Shown: positions 11,865 through 23,324, numbered from the stretch's first letter. The stretch: 64,000 nucleotides of DNA from Knoxdaviesia capensis (GCA_001510575.1 LNGK01000008.1:3295435-3359434); one strand, 5' to 3'. Numbers and translations are program-made. Notes: generated from the sequence alone by a model not told the origin.

Positions 11865-14198
11865 AGTACTCGGTAAGTGGTACAGACTACAGAGTAAACT
11901 TGGAGGCTCTAATCTCTTCCACCATGCCAGTTATGGTTGCTTGCCACTCTCACTTCTTACTGGCACAGGGTGTGGTCTCACACGTGGAATGGAAGACCTC
12001 ACAGGAACAGCTGCGCCACCAATAGTCCAATACGTTCCTCATCGACAGTGTTCCTTTTTGAGTCGTTGTACGCGCATGCAGTACTGTGCATACAGTGATA
12101 CCCAGCTGTGCTGAGTCAATTGAGCATGAGATCGGATGGAGGCAGTTCAAAGTTGTTCACCCCCCGTGCCCTCTCCTTCAAACGCCGACAACCTGGCTGG
12201 TCCCTAGACCAATAACAGAACTGAAGGATGCGAATAGCACAGCATTAGATGAGTCTGTACCCCGTTTTCTTCGTATTCTCGGCATCCTAAGTATTGGAAA
12301 TCGTTCGTTTCTGTTCGTTTGAAAGTTGGCTTCCTTCCATCTGGAGATTTTCAACTTGCTTGCTTACTCCTCAAGAGCGCCCCCATACCTGATTTCGCCT
12401 CGAAAGCGTCGGCATTTGCCCCTTCTCAGCCATATCCTGAAGTGCTGATAGGGATGAGAACTGGTCGGTTGTTGTTCGGTATCGTGCCCGTGAACAGCAC
12501 GGGCAAGATTCGCAACTTTGGGGAGGGCTCACTGTCACTGACATAGATGTTACCGGACAGGTTTGAATGGGGCCACCATCTCACGAAACCCGTGGGAACA
12601 CTCATTTCCGCTGCCTGTCTTACCCTTATATGCTTAGGGGTTGCAGGTATTCCAAGGAAATATGCTCTCTAGAGCCAATCATGCATGATAAACAGAAAAC
12701 GCAGTAGTGTAAGGGGAGGCTGATAGTGGAATCCATATTCCTCCTGGGAGAAAGAAGCATGCTCATGCAGCCCCTCGTCCTCATATTTGGTTGTGGGCAA
12801 CGGAAACATATGCACGTAGGGTCTGGCCCGCCCCTAGGAGCTACCTCAACAACTCCCCCCAGCTCAGTTTTGGTCCGAGTCCCGCATCGGACATCCCGTG
12901 GAACACCAGTATACTGGGCGAAGCCCGGCTCTAACTGAAGCTGCGGCGCTTGTTGCCGCCCGGGGCTTTCACGATGCCTCTTGAGGCCCCGTCACTCTCT
13001 GGCCTAGAGCCAAGAACACCGCCCGTCGTCCCATCTACGCCCAGCCTACCCCCGACAGTTGCGTTCCAACCGCGGCAGGCGGCTGACCAACAGCCACCAT
13101 GGTGAAAAGGAACCACCGATTTGAGCCCGGCCGTTGTAAGCTTGTCCAGGACGTTTGACCCCGTTTGGGCATCTTTTTTCTGCACTCCTATGCCCCATCG
13201 GTTGGTTCATCCAAGCAAGCACCGGACATGAAACGGCGTAGACAAACGAAACGCTGGATAAGGGACTTGAGGTGTAAACGGGCCAGTCCAAGATCGGTAT
13301 ACACCGACCTCCGGACCTAATTCATTTCCTGCATTGTGCTATTGAAGCAACCAGTGGGAAGGATATCGGCCTGGGTGTGCTAAGCCTACAGCATGATGTT
13401 CACCTTACTCCCATCCATCTGGAATGACATTTCTACTACCATTGCGGTAACACCAGAAGGTTTTATATGCATTCAGAATCAACCTCCGGCTTTTTACCTC
13501 GGGCTTGAATAGATATGACAGTAGATCTGATAGGCTCAAATCTTCATAGATGCGGCACCAGACTTTCTTCTTTCTTTTGAAATGATAATGCATATATCGT
13601 AATCATTGGGATTTGAAGTAGAAAACCAAAGGCTTTTGAATCGCTGCTGATATGAAGCTTGCAGAGAGCCCTTGACCGGGCAGATATGAACGGTACGTTG
13701 GGGCCCACGAGGAGGAAATAACTGCGGTATCGCTGGTTTCAGGGACAAAGCACGGACAAAAGAGGTCGATGTTTCTTGGGTCGGATCAGAAAATACTGAG
13801 AGGGGAAAAGGTCAACTTTCGTTCCCGATTGCGGAATGCAACCGGGTGCACACTCGGCAGTTGCGATCTCGGCTCTGTGGCGTTTAAGTTGCATAGATAT
13901 TCCGAGTGGGTTGGTGGGGACAGATGGCTTGGTCTGACTCGGGGCTGATAGCCTGATCTCGATTCCGACAAGTCGAACCCCCACGGATGCATGTTCCGAA
14001 AGGCGTGCCGACGCGCGCCAGTTCCTCGTACAGGCGAGAATTAGAAAAGGAATGGTATAGCAAGGGTTTAATAAAGTGCGGGGAGGAATGGGATGACGAC
14101 GCAACCACCATTACCACCATTATAGAAGGAGAAATGTTGCTTGAACGAAAATGGCAACACATCCCCTCGATGTAGACCCTGGCAGATACACGGCACTC

Positions 14199-15465
14199 TC
14201 ACGCAACGTTTTCGAAGAGCTTCTGAATTGGCTTGGCGGCCTGAGTGAGAACACAAGAGCAGTTAGCTTCTGTAGTTAGGCAATTAAGGATACGATCAAA
14301 AGTGACGGTTCTGTTCGTAGTGGGGGAGCCTTCAAGTCACACTCTCCCTTCAGGGCGCCGGCCGCACCCCACGGGAGCACCCAGTGGCCGCAATTACGAA
14401 AAGTCTGACAAAGAAACCGAACGGTCTCGGGTAGGACTTGACGGAAAGCGGGACAGCAGTTGCATGTGAGGTCCGGCCAATGACGAGATTGCGGTTGGGG
14501 CGGAGTGGGTTTAGAGGAGTGTATACGCACATCGATGAACTTCTCAAGATCTTTGTCTAGATTAGCCAAGTCATCTTTTCGCTTCTTGTTATCTGCGATC
14601 AGCTTCTGCTTCCGCTTCAGAAGCTCCTGGCGTTGCTGTTCCAGCGCCTCACGCTCAGACCGTTCATGGTCAATGCGGGCGGTCATCAGCTCGTTCTCGT
14701 CGGCACTCGAGAGCTCAGGATGCAGCTGTAGGAACTCCTCAACTGGGATGAGTGGCAGCTTTTGGTAGTGGTGACTATGAATCAATCGAGACTTAATATT
14801 AGCACACCTATATCGACGTCTTGTCAGAGATATCTTGGGGAAGAGACTAATAGAGCAGATGGGGTCCCGGCAACGAGGCCCCGGCTTCACGGTGCGGTTT
14901 TCAAGTCCAGAAGCACGACAGAACTCCGACACGTGGGATCCTGCATGCACACCTCCACGCCAGTATCCATAGCCGACATTTGCAATGGGAGGATGCGCAT
15001 TCCAACTTCCAAAGAGAAGAGGGTTGCAATGAAGGATATAAAACGAGCCCAAGTCCATTGAGCTGTTGGTGTTGGTACGTGAAAAAAAGGGGTGGATGCT
15101 ATCACATACTCGTACGACTGGCATGCCTCAATCTCGCCTTGTAAATGTCGTTGTTCGTAGTAGAGGTTTTGTAGTTGAAGATGTAGTCTATCGACCTCTT
15201 GACGGGCCTCCGAGGTTTGCGACTTGGTCAGTCTGGCGGTAAATACAGCTGTGCGATTGGAAGCTCGTAGGTCGCCCAGGTCGCCAGAAAGACCCTCCTG
15301 AGGCACGGTGGAATTGTCGGTTTCTTCCGGGTCAATTGCCATATCTGATTGGGAGTGTGCGAGGAGCTCTAGCAGAGCTTTCCCATGGTCTTGGGCGTCA
15401 TGGGAGGCTGCAAGTGTTGCAGCAAGACTGGGCTCAGTAACGAGCGACGATTGTCCGACAGCCAT
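14199..15465 (-). CDS. THO complex subunit THOC5 (Fms-interacting protein family)
   Basis: Subunit of the nuclear THO/TREX complex that couples transcription elongation to mRNP assembly and export (family knowledge). Three exons give 213 aa: 15465-15110, 14774-14531 and 14240-14199. Seen: a coiled-coil protein with the core LHLQLQNLYYEQRHLQGEI, then CQSYD joined to HHYQKLPLIPVEEFLQLHPE across intron 1 and FID joined to AAKPIQKLFENVA across intron 2; both joins match the THOC5 family as I recall it. A second helical block (DHERSEREALEQQRQELLKR) follows. Length fits the short fungal forms; animal THOC5 is much longer. Introns are unusually long (335 and 290 nt), with donors GTATGT and GTGCGT and a CTAAT branch site in intron 1. 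It lies divergent from the PAQR gene, 1.6 kb away. Confidence 0.88.
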
Positions 15466-15713
15466 TGTCGAGATGTGGTGGGAAAATAGCGCAATAAATG
15501 GTGGTGGATGTTGTCGCAGGAAGTCAGACGGACCGAGTTGTAAGAAAGCGAACTGGACTCGGGATGTGGTGAAAACAAAATGGGTTTCGGGTTGGAGTAT
15601 GGGTATGGCAGAGGAGGGAGAAAAAAAAGTGTGTCGGAAGACGACGCGATGTTGCCCCTAGCAAGCTCACACAAGGCTGAAAAAAAAAAAAAAAAGATCG
15701 CGTCTCGGTTAGA

Positions 15714-15738
15714 TCACGTGACGTCTGGGTTATATAAG
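15714..15738. promoter_or_regulatory. TCACGTGA palindrome with adjacent TATATAAG
   Basis: TCACGTGA (15714-15721) is the palindromic E-box bound in fungi by Cbf1-type bHLH and related factors. TATATAAG follows about 10 nt downstream on the plus strand. It lies 250 nt upstream of the leftward THOC5 start, but the TATA word is oriented rightward. Binding is inferred from consensus only. Confidence 0.4.
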
Positions 15739-16986
15739 CGGTGTCTTTCTGATCATCTATCTTCTAACAAGACAAGTGACAGCGAGCTAGGGAGTGACAC
15801 GGAATTAATCAGAGTCTTCTCAGTTGTGTGGAGGTGACCCTGCATATCAAGAGATTATGGCGAGATTGATTACACTCATATTTGTTTCAAACTTCCTTTT
15901 CTATCAGCCACCGACAGAGTCAAGGGAAGGAAAAGATACAGTGGAACAGAGGATGTCCAAATTTCCGTGAAGGGCTGCCTGATTTGGGACATCCATTCAA
16001 TGATAGAAAATGTTCCGCTTAATCAAACCTCTCGATGTCGTCCTAAAAAAGCGAGCCTAGATGAATCGAGGCTTTGAGGGATGTCTGGATAGAGGCTAGA
16101 AGAGAAACAACCACACAGGTGGCCCTTACAGGGTTAGAATTCGTATTGAGTGAAGCCAAGAAGTGCCATCACTTAACACATCTCGACTCGGTTGGTGTGG
16201 GTGATTGAGACAGTTTCTAACTTCCAATTATCACATGCTTATCGAAACATGAAAGGGTTTGGGTTGCAGAGAATTATGATAGCGATTGCCGAAGTTGTTG
16301 AGGTTCACCGCATAATGCCTTTAATGGAGAACGGGGCCGGAGGAGGGGGTTGTGGATATGTGTAATTGTGGATATCGTCTTCCTTGAAATGCTCATTCTG
16401 GAGTCTGTTCAACTGTATCTCTCTCATATATGTACAGTGCTTCGTGGCGGTTTACCTTCCATCGTATCCGAAAAGATGATATCACTAACGGAAGCTCGTG
16501 GGTAACGAGTGTGGCAGCTGCATTAAAACTGCAGCTGTGCAGCAAGCACTTGCAGGTCTCGTTGCCATGCCGAGAGTTTGACTTGCCGTGAGCCGCGAAC
16601 TCGAGGGAAAAAAACAAGTAGCCAGTGTCTTGATAATCAAGACTTAAGCTCCGTTTGCCATGCCTCTCACCCCTGGATATCACTAGCAAATGCCATATCT
16701 ATCCCCTATAACTTAGTACTCTATATAACACTCAACTACTAGAACACTTGTAAAGAGTGGCGTCTAATGCGGCCTAAAATATACACACATAAGATTAAGT
16801 AATGCTGTGGCAACTTCAAAGGGGGGGCATGTCTCTAATCTTCTTCGCCTTTATTGATCTGATCTGCACTCATTTCCTCATCCTCAACCATTGTCTCTCC
16901 GTATCTTCATCTCTATCCCTTTGCCTGCTCCTTTATCGGCTATCCGAAGATACCAGAATCGGAGGAGTCGAGCATACTTAAGCTGT

Positions 16987-17043
16987 ATGCTTCGCTTTGT
17001 TCTTTTCAGGTTTCTTCTGGGTCTGTATCCTTCAATCTGCTAG
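16987..17043 (+). other. Short upstream ORF before the PAQR start
   Basis: ATG followed by 17 codons and TAG, ending 32 nt before the PAQR ATG in a different frame. It would reduce or condition translation of the main ORF if the transcript starts upstream of it; the transcript start is unknown. Confidence 0.4.
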
Positions 17044-17075
17044 CCGTCAGACTCCTATTTTCTCGCCTTTCAACG

Positions 17076-18774
17076 ATGGATTTTGCTTCAGATATGGCTT
17101 CCATGCAGGGATCCGCCTGTACTCTCTCAAACGATGCAGCGACCGGTGCTTCTGCATCTGGTGTGAATGCTGCACAGGATGGTGGTGCACGAAAACGTCG
17201 GGGTTCGATCTTTCGTCACCGCGGAAGAACTTCTATCGTCCGTCAGATTTTGGACGGGGAGGAGGGTATTATGCTAAAGGCATGCTTGTTTCTCCCTTGA
17301 CATGCTGTGGATGAACCACCTTTTGGGGCCGGACGAACCATGGCCTGCCCGCTTCACCTATACCATTCCTTCTTTCAACGGCCTTAACAGTGTTCAGCAT
17401 ACACTAGCATTACTAACATCTTTATTTCTTGATACTTAATAGGTCGACATTTTCCTTTCCGAACTTGACCGAAGATTGGATGCTCTTGAGAGTTACTATG
17501 AAAAGGATATCGATGCCAGCATTGCCAAGACCTTTGCCACACTCCAGGCTGTGAGGGAGAGTTGCTCCCTCGCCTCGGAGGAGATGATCGGTGCGGGCCG
17601 ACGCCGCATCCACTTGATGGTCGAGACTCTCGAGACCCGGTACCACGAGGCTTTGGCCGCTGCCGAATCACTGAACGATAAAGCCATGGTTGCGGTTGAC
17701 CTTCTCGACACCATGCTCGGTGACTTCGAGCACCGTGTTGCTAAGATGCGCGAGCAGGGTCTCGCTAATGCCGCCGGCGTGGCCGGCCAGTTCATGGGTG
17801 AATCCCGCCGCGTGGTTGACGAGGGCATGGGCTTGGCCCGTGAGGTGGTCGACGAGGGTATTGGCCGTGCTATGCGGGCGGCCGGGTCTCTGGAAGAGCA
17901 CATCCAACGCGCAGTGGTGATTGCCCGTGAAACGCGTCTCATCCACTACGACGATCTCCCGATGCCCTGGCGCATCAACCCCTACATCCTCCGCGGTTAC
18001 CGCTTCTCTGAGACCAAGGCTGGATGTGTGCGGTCTGCTTTTGGGCTGTCAAACGAGAGTGTCAACATCTGGTCGCACGCTCTTGGCCTCTTCGTGGTGC
18101 TGGCCATCGCGTTGTACATGTACCCGTCGAACCCCAACTTTTCCATGAGCACAAAATGGGATGTGGCGATCGCCGGCATGTTCTTCTTCACCGCTTGCAT
18201 TACACTGGTCTGCTCGACTATCTGGCATACCATGAACGCCGTGGCCGACGTGAATGCCATCTCGCTCTTTGCCTGCGTCGACTACACAGGCATCAGCGTC
18301 CTCATTGCCGCCTCGATCGCCACGACTGAGTGGACGGTGTTCTACTGCGACCCTGTGAGCCGCTGGGCCTACATGACCACCACTGTGTTCCTGGGCATCG
18401 GCGGTGTGATTCTGCCGTGGCACCCCAAGTTCAACGGTTCCAACATGTCGTGGCTACGCGTCGGTTTCTTCGTTGGCCTCGGCGCTACGGGATTCCTCCC
18501 GATGCTGCAGCTGCTCATTACCCACGGCGCGGAGTTCGTCTACGACTTCTACTCGCCCATTGCCAAGTCGCTGATGGTGTACCTGGTCGGTGCCTGCGTC
18601 TATGCCAGCAAGATTCCCGAACGCTGGGTTCCCGGCATGTTTGACTACATCGGCGGTAGCCATAACCTCTGGCATGTGGCTGTCCTTGGAGGAATTCTTT
18701 TCCACTACTCGGCCATGCAGTCGTTCTTCCAGATCGCCTTCGAGCGCGCTGGCGATGGCTGCCCGGCGTATTAA
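17076..18774 (+). CDS. PAQR / haemolysin-III family seven-helix membrane protein (Izh3-like)
   Basis: Two exons, 17076-17279 and 17443-18774, 511 aa. Residues about 245-511 form the PAQR core: a GYR motif near 251, NESVNIWSHALG at the first helix, WHT near 329, a D-x2-G element, and SHNLWHV near 474. The conserved Ser/His/Asp set is the metal-binding, hydrolase-like centre of adiponectin-receptor relatives. Fungal members (yeast Izh proteins) act in lipid and zinc homeostasis (family knowledge). The N-terminal ~245 residues are predicted cytosolic and helical, with 11-residue periodic repeats about 170-225 (VVDEGMGLARE, VVDEGIGRAMR), suggesting an amphipathic membrane-binding helix. A long N-terminal region also occurs in yeast Izh3. 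The intron has a GC donor (AAG|GCATGC), a perfect TACTAAC branch site and a TAG acceptor; the frame works only with this donor. Confidence 0.92.
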
Positions 18775-20503
18775 ATCAGTAAACATGCACCTGCACTCGA
18801 CGTGTTTCATTTCTTTTTTCTGTTCATACTTTTCCTTCAATTATTCATTAACTTGCGTGACCTTCATTTCATATTTCCCTTGCTGAGCTCTTCTCAGGTC
18901 TCGATTTTCATTGGCATTTCCTATCTCTTATTTCATTTTGATCTTACAGTTTCTCACTAAACGAAACGCTTAATACTTCGATCATACTGCATTGTGGATA
19001 GATATACATATTGTTGTCTATGGCGACTAACTTCACATCACATCAAACTTTCCTTTTCTTTTCAGCATGTTATAACGCGTTACCTGAAGGTCTTACGGCC
19101 TTACGAGATTGGGATCTAGACGAGTTTGTGAATTTTTTGTTTTCCTTCGCCGGGCTTTTCTTGAAAGCTCCGGATGATAAAAGAGGCGTCGACAGGAGGG
19201 GCCGCTGCATCTGCATGATGCACATGCAGAATGTGTTCTGTGTGCATGAAGATATATGGAGTGAAGAACCGGGAAAGCTTCAATATTTTTTGGTCGGGTT
19301 GGATGCAACCCTCCTAGATTATTCTTCATCGTCTAGACAGCTTGCTTTTAACTTTGCGATAGAGGCTTTCTAGAAATAAAAAAATTCCCTGTTTTTGCCC
19401 TGCTTTTCTTCTTCCTCATGGCTATCATGTGAAAATCCACATCAAATTATGCAACTCAGTCTTGCCATTCTGTGATAAACTAACTAACTATTGGCGTTCT
19501 CGTTTGCTTCGTTCTTCATGAATCCTAACCCATCATGTAACCGATAACCGTAAAAAAAAAAAGAAAAAGAAAAAGAAATGAAAACTCTAGAACGCGAAGG
19601 AAAAAGACAGGACAAGAAGAAGAAAAGCCCAACATGTTAGACGAAGAAAAAATGAATGGGAAAAGAAAGCATGAACAAAAACGAGATAGACAAGACGGAT
19701 TCTACGAACGCTGTTTTAGATTTTAATTCACCTAAAAAAAGTAAATGACTAGAGATATCGTGCATCTCAGCGATAGAAAAAAAGGAGGAATTTCGTAATC
19801 ACTGAGACCATTTTCAGTAACATTACGGAGAGAGGGATGTGACCTTTGGAATCCAAACATCAGGAGCTGTAAGTTATCGCCGATAACAAAGAGGCTCTGG
19901 CCAGATTTTATTCAGAGCACAAGAGAAAACGAATGAATATGGGCAGGAATCTCGGTCGCCGAGCGGCAAGACAATCGTGATCTGTCCACCGGATTGCGAC
20001 TTACATGGAGAGTATCCACTTCGCACTTGGGGGAGAAGGAAGATGAGTTTGGTGCTTTGTTTTCTTGTTTCTTGCTCGAGGCTCCGCAGAGGATTCTAAG
20101 TGTCAATTGAGCTCGAGGAATATTTCTAGATTTGGACTGATGTCGGGTCCGGAAACAACAACCCAGATGCTCGGGAATACTGAAATTGTTCGGTCCAGGC
20201 GGTCGGCATGGCGTCCGGGGTGTGGATAAAGAGATAACGAGATGGCAGGTCAAAATCACGATATCGACTACCACGCATGGTCGCACACGACTCCATGATA
20301 AACCCCAATACGAAGGGCATATCGCCGAAAAGAAACGAAAATCGCGGCTTTTGGACTTGTTTTTGCGGCAAATGATGGGCCCAGGCCAATGAAATGGATA
20401 TGAAAGAACTGTTATTTTCCCTTCCCCAAATAGGAAATCAAGTTGCGCCTCAAACACCACACGGCAAGGACTTGAAAACAAGTGAATCATGACAATGGCT
20501 GGA
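18775..20503. other. Convergent 3' region between PAQR and Bub2 genes
   Basis: Both neighbours end here, so it should hold two 3' UTRs. After the PAQR stop the DNA is T-rich; 19550-19720 is strongly A/G-rich. One open frame with ATG at 19020 (118 codons to 19373) has no recognisable motif and sits where the PAQR 3' UTR is expected; I do not call it a gene. Confidence 0.55.
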
Positions 20504-22154
20504 CTACCGGGCGTGGGAGACAATATCGGCGTACAGATCTTTCTGGATTTTTTGCACGAACGAAATTGTCAGTCGCTTGATCTGTTCGGCCTGAAGAGCA
20601 GGGAACGATCGGAGAAGATTGCTTGGACTATACACAGAAACTGATTAGCATTGGAACGCCGACAGACGGTGGATTCAGGAAGACTAACGTAGGAGAGGAC
20701 AAGATGGAATCGCGCATCATGTAAAGCTGGGCCACAATGCAGATGATGTTCAGGTGCGGGCCGAAAGCAAACAAAAAGTCCCACAGCTTCAGGACCTCAG
20801 GCAAGGGGGGAGTGCAGGCACTCAAGGTCAAGACGGAGGGGAAAGCGTAGATCTCGGCGGACAGGCCCTTGGAGGAGAGGTACGAACTGAGCTGCTTATC
20901 GACAATTGTGAGCACCTTGTCGACTAATGCCAAACCACGGTGCACACCCTCCATAGCTCCACGGATATAGCCCGGGCATTCCCGTGTCAGCAAGGCATGG
21001 AATAGCACAAACGCCTCAGCCTCGCTCCGTGCAGCGTAAAGGAATGGCGCCGCCAGCACATTCATACCCTGCACATAGGTTCCAGACTCGGTAGCCATGC
21101 TACTCTCCGATCCTTCGGTGGTGAGCGTGAGGGCTCGCGCGCGGCTTTTCGCAGCTGGGGAGGATGTGTTGGATGACACGGCCGCCGCGATGGCGGTGGC
21201 TCCAGGGTTAATGGCGCTGGCCCCCTGGTAGGGAGGCAAGTTCATCGCCGGGGAGGACGATCTCGTTGCTGCATCGTTAGGGAGTGAGGATCGCGTGCTT
21301 CCGGGGCGAGATGAGCGTTCGCGTCGTTGGGCTTCGCGTGAATCGTTGAGTTGCCACGCAATGGAATTAAGCAGTCGGATGAGACTGGCTTCACTGACAC
21401 GACGACGGAACAGTGGATCGGTGGTGAGCGTGCGGAAGGTGTCGTTGCGGATTTTCGAGTAAGCTGGCGAGGCTCCGCGGTGAACGAGGGCAAGGTACTC
21501 ATCGGTGGGCATGATTCTGGCATCCAACAAGATCAGCCAGACGTAAATTCGTGCAGACGACATGCCATCAGGGTCGCTCTTGATCCCGTCATCCAGGATC
21601 TTGAATCGAAGGCTTTCTAGACTAGCGAGGAAGTTTCCCCCCGGCGGGCCATCGCGAATCAGGCTGGTTATAGAAACACTGGGGTTTGGATAGGGTTGGC
21701 GCTTTGTGGGTGGTTTCCGAACAGCGGCCGCAGCTCCAGAGAGTAAGTGTGCTGGAGGCAACGGGACTTCACTGGTAGCACGGCTGCGGTGCGGTTCCCG
21801 ACTTGTGACAATGAAGCTGTCTTCGCGGCGATGAGGGGAGATGTTTCTGCGGGGAGCGGAAGCTGTCACTACAGCGGCTGACGTCGACTGGGAATTGCTG
21901 TTGCTAACGCCTCCAGACGACGAAGGTTGCTGTTGGTGCTGGGACTGAAGCTGCTGTTGGCGGGATTGAGAAACGAAGCTAGATAGTGGCGGCATGGCGG
22001 CATGCTGGGTGGACTTTGCACCGAGGTTGTGGGCAGACTGGAGCTTTCTTAGGGTTCGGTGGGTTCGAGGGGAGGGAGGGGGTTGAAGGTCGGTAACGAA
22101 TGTGTGCTGAATGTGATGATAAGGAATCTGCGATTCCCGCGTCGGACTGGGCAT
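20504..22154 (-). CDS. bub2: Bub2/Cdc16-type TBC-domain GTPase-activating protein
   Basis: Two exons, 22154-20689 and 20627-20504, 529 aa. Family role: with a Bfa1/Byr4 partner it is the GAP for the spindle-pole GTPase Tem1/Spg1 and holds back mitotic exit or septation. Seen: TBC signature parts in order, namely KIRNDTFRTL near 235-243 (I-x2-D-x2-R arginine finger, about R241), TYVQGMN near 358 (the YxQG glutamine finger), then LSAEIYAFPSVLTL and PPLPEVLKLWDFLFAFGPHLN, which match Bub2/Cdc16 closely. Exon 2 supplies PSNLLRSFPALQAEQIKRLT and a short tail. Unlike the compact yeast proteins it has a 150-residue Gln/Ser-rich N-terminal extension and a Ser/Arg/Ala-rich insertion between the two catalytic fingers. 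The ATG at 22154 is the first after a T11/A11 tract; the true start could be further in. Intron: GTTAGT donor, 61 nt. Confidence 0.9.
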
Positions 22155-23324
22155 CGTGGGCAATGGAAGCGGGGGCGTCAGAGAGTGATTTTTTTTTTTA
22201 AAAAAAAAAAGATAGGAAAGAAGGCTAATTGAGTACCCCGTAGGTCGGGTTGATCGAGGTGTTAGGGATAGGCGGGGTGAAGACCAGGCGGAAGAAACCG
22301 ACTCTGGATAACGAAGCGGAACGAGATTTGAGGAAGACCAAGGATAATACCTAAACGAATGGGAGGGTTGCACTGAAGAAGGCAGAAAAAAGTGAAGGGA
22401 ACGTAAATGACAGATATGAGAAAGGAGAAGAGTGAGAGAGAGAGTGTGTGTGTTTGTGCCAATCGGATTGATGTTGACGTTTGCAAAGAGGCTGGCAAAG
22501 AAATCGAAAGAGAGGTTGGTGATGCAGACACGAAGTCGCGTGTATGGACAAGAAGTGGCGTCTGTGTCGCGTATATATATATTTTGTCTGTGGCGGAAGC
22601 GCGGTACACCCCCAACCTCTTTAGCCGCGATGTTTCGTTTGTTTTGCTTGTTGGAGCTGAAGAGATTGACGAACGGACAAAACAAATACGAGTACACGTA
22701 CGCTCGCCCCTTGGAAGGCCTTTTGGGGGGGGGGGGTTTTTGGTTTTTTTGTACGAGCACATGGACACTGTATTCATCTGGAAAAATCCCCAAGGTTACG
22801 GCGGTGAAGTGAGGCTCCGAAGCTCCTAAAAAAAGATGGGTTCTCAAAGTTGGGTACCATCAGCCTGAAGCTGAAGAATCTCTACAGACAAATCTGGCCC
22901 AGACACACCTGAAAATCAGATATCTATCAGGTGCTCCTCCACGTGACACGAAACGACTCACACTTGTGCGCTAAGAGTTCCTTTCCGTAGATATTTCTTG
23001 TCGGTTTTTTTTCCTCCCGACCTTTTTTTCATGTATCATTAGCTGTTCTTTCTGTTATTCTCTCTACTATCGGGACAAAGATACTCAGAATGCACTGACT
23101 TTCATCACCCCTGATTTCGAACTAACATAGACGACATCCTGCTCACCGTCATCTTAGCCGCATCGGTGAAGAAGAAGACCGGCGAGCCGTAACCCGCGGC
23201 AAGGACTTAACAGAAGAAGTAGTAGGCCACCTTGCCGCCGGCCCTCTGGTATGGCGCGGTCCCAAGTACAAACCAGATAGCGACGACACTCTCCCAAGAA
23301 TGCGTGGATACGTCCATCATCCTC
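22155..23324. other. Divergent region upstream of Bub2 and the broken family gene
   Basis: Contains the Bub2 leader (minus strand) with the T11/A11 tract, a short GT-rich stretch (22437-22452) and a G10 run next to T-rich DNA at about 22725-22747. A CACGTG core lies at about 22941. Nothing coding is supported; the long open frame that continues the Bub2 frame upstream has low-complexity sequence and a TTTTT/AAAAA junction inside it. Confidence 0.5.
22189..22210. repeat. Symmetric T11/A11 tract upstream of Bub2
   Basis: Eleven T followed directly by eleven A, ending 35 nt before the Bub2 ATG on the minus strand. Poly(dA:dT) of this type commonly marks nucleosome-free promoter DNA; here it would fall in the promoter or leader. 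Confidence 0.85.

Larger units (their letters stand above)
679..14198. other. 13.5 kb gene-poor intergenic region
   Basis: I find no gene here that I can support. The open frames are short, mostly lack an ATG start, and show no family motifs. The left part (about 1221-1541) is strongly purine-rich on the plus strand, i.e. CT-rich on the minus strand, as expected for the promoter or leader of the leftward glycosyltransferase gene. The rest has ordinary composition, with scattered ACTGTAC/GTACAGT palindromes, TACTCCGTA words, a G11 run at 1123-1133, a T15/A8 tract at 10118-10140 and a short TTAGGG-like stretch near 6194-6210. No terminal repeats, transposase or reverse-transcriptase motifs were seen. 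It could be decayed transposon, non-coding RNA territory or plain intergenic DNA. Confidence 0.6.
15466..17075. other. Divergent intergenic region between THOC5 and PAQR genes
   Basis: Holds both promoters. Near THOC5 there is a 16-nt A tract (about 15680-15695) and a TCACGTGA/TATATAAG pair. Towards PAQR the last 200 nt are pyrimidine-rich on the plus strand. A 18-codon upstream open reading frame (ATG at 16987, stop at 17041-17043) precedes the PAQR start by 32 nt. An open frame at 16393-16689 on the minus strand lacks an ATG start and is not supported. Confidence 0.6.

Noticed and set aside
19020..19373. 118-codon ATG-started frame downstream of the PAQR gene
   Set aside because: Lies where the PAQR 3' UTR is expected and matches nothing known to me.
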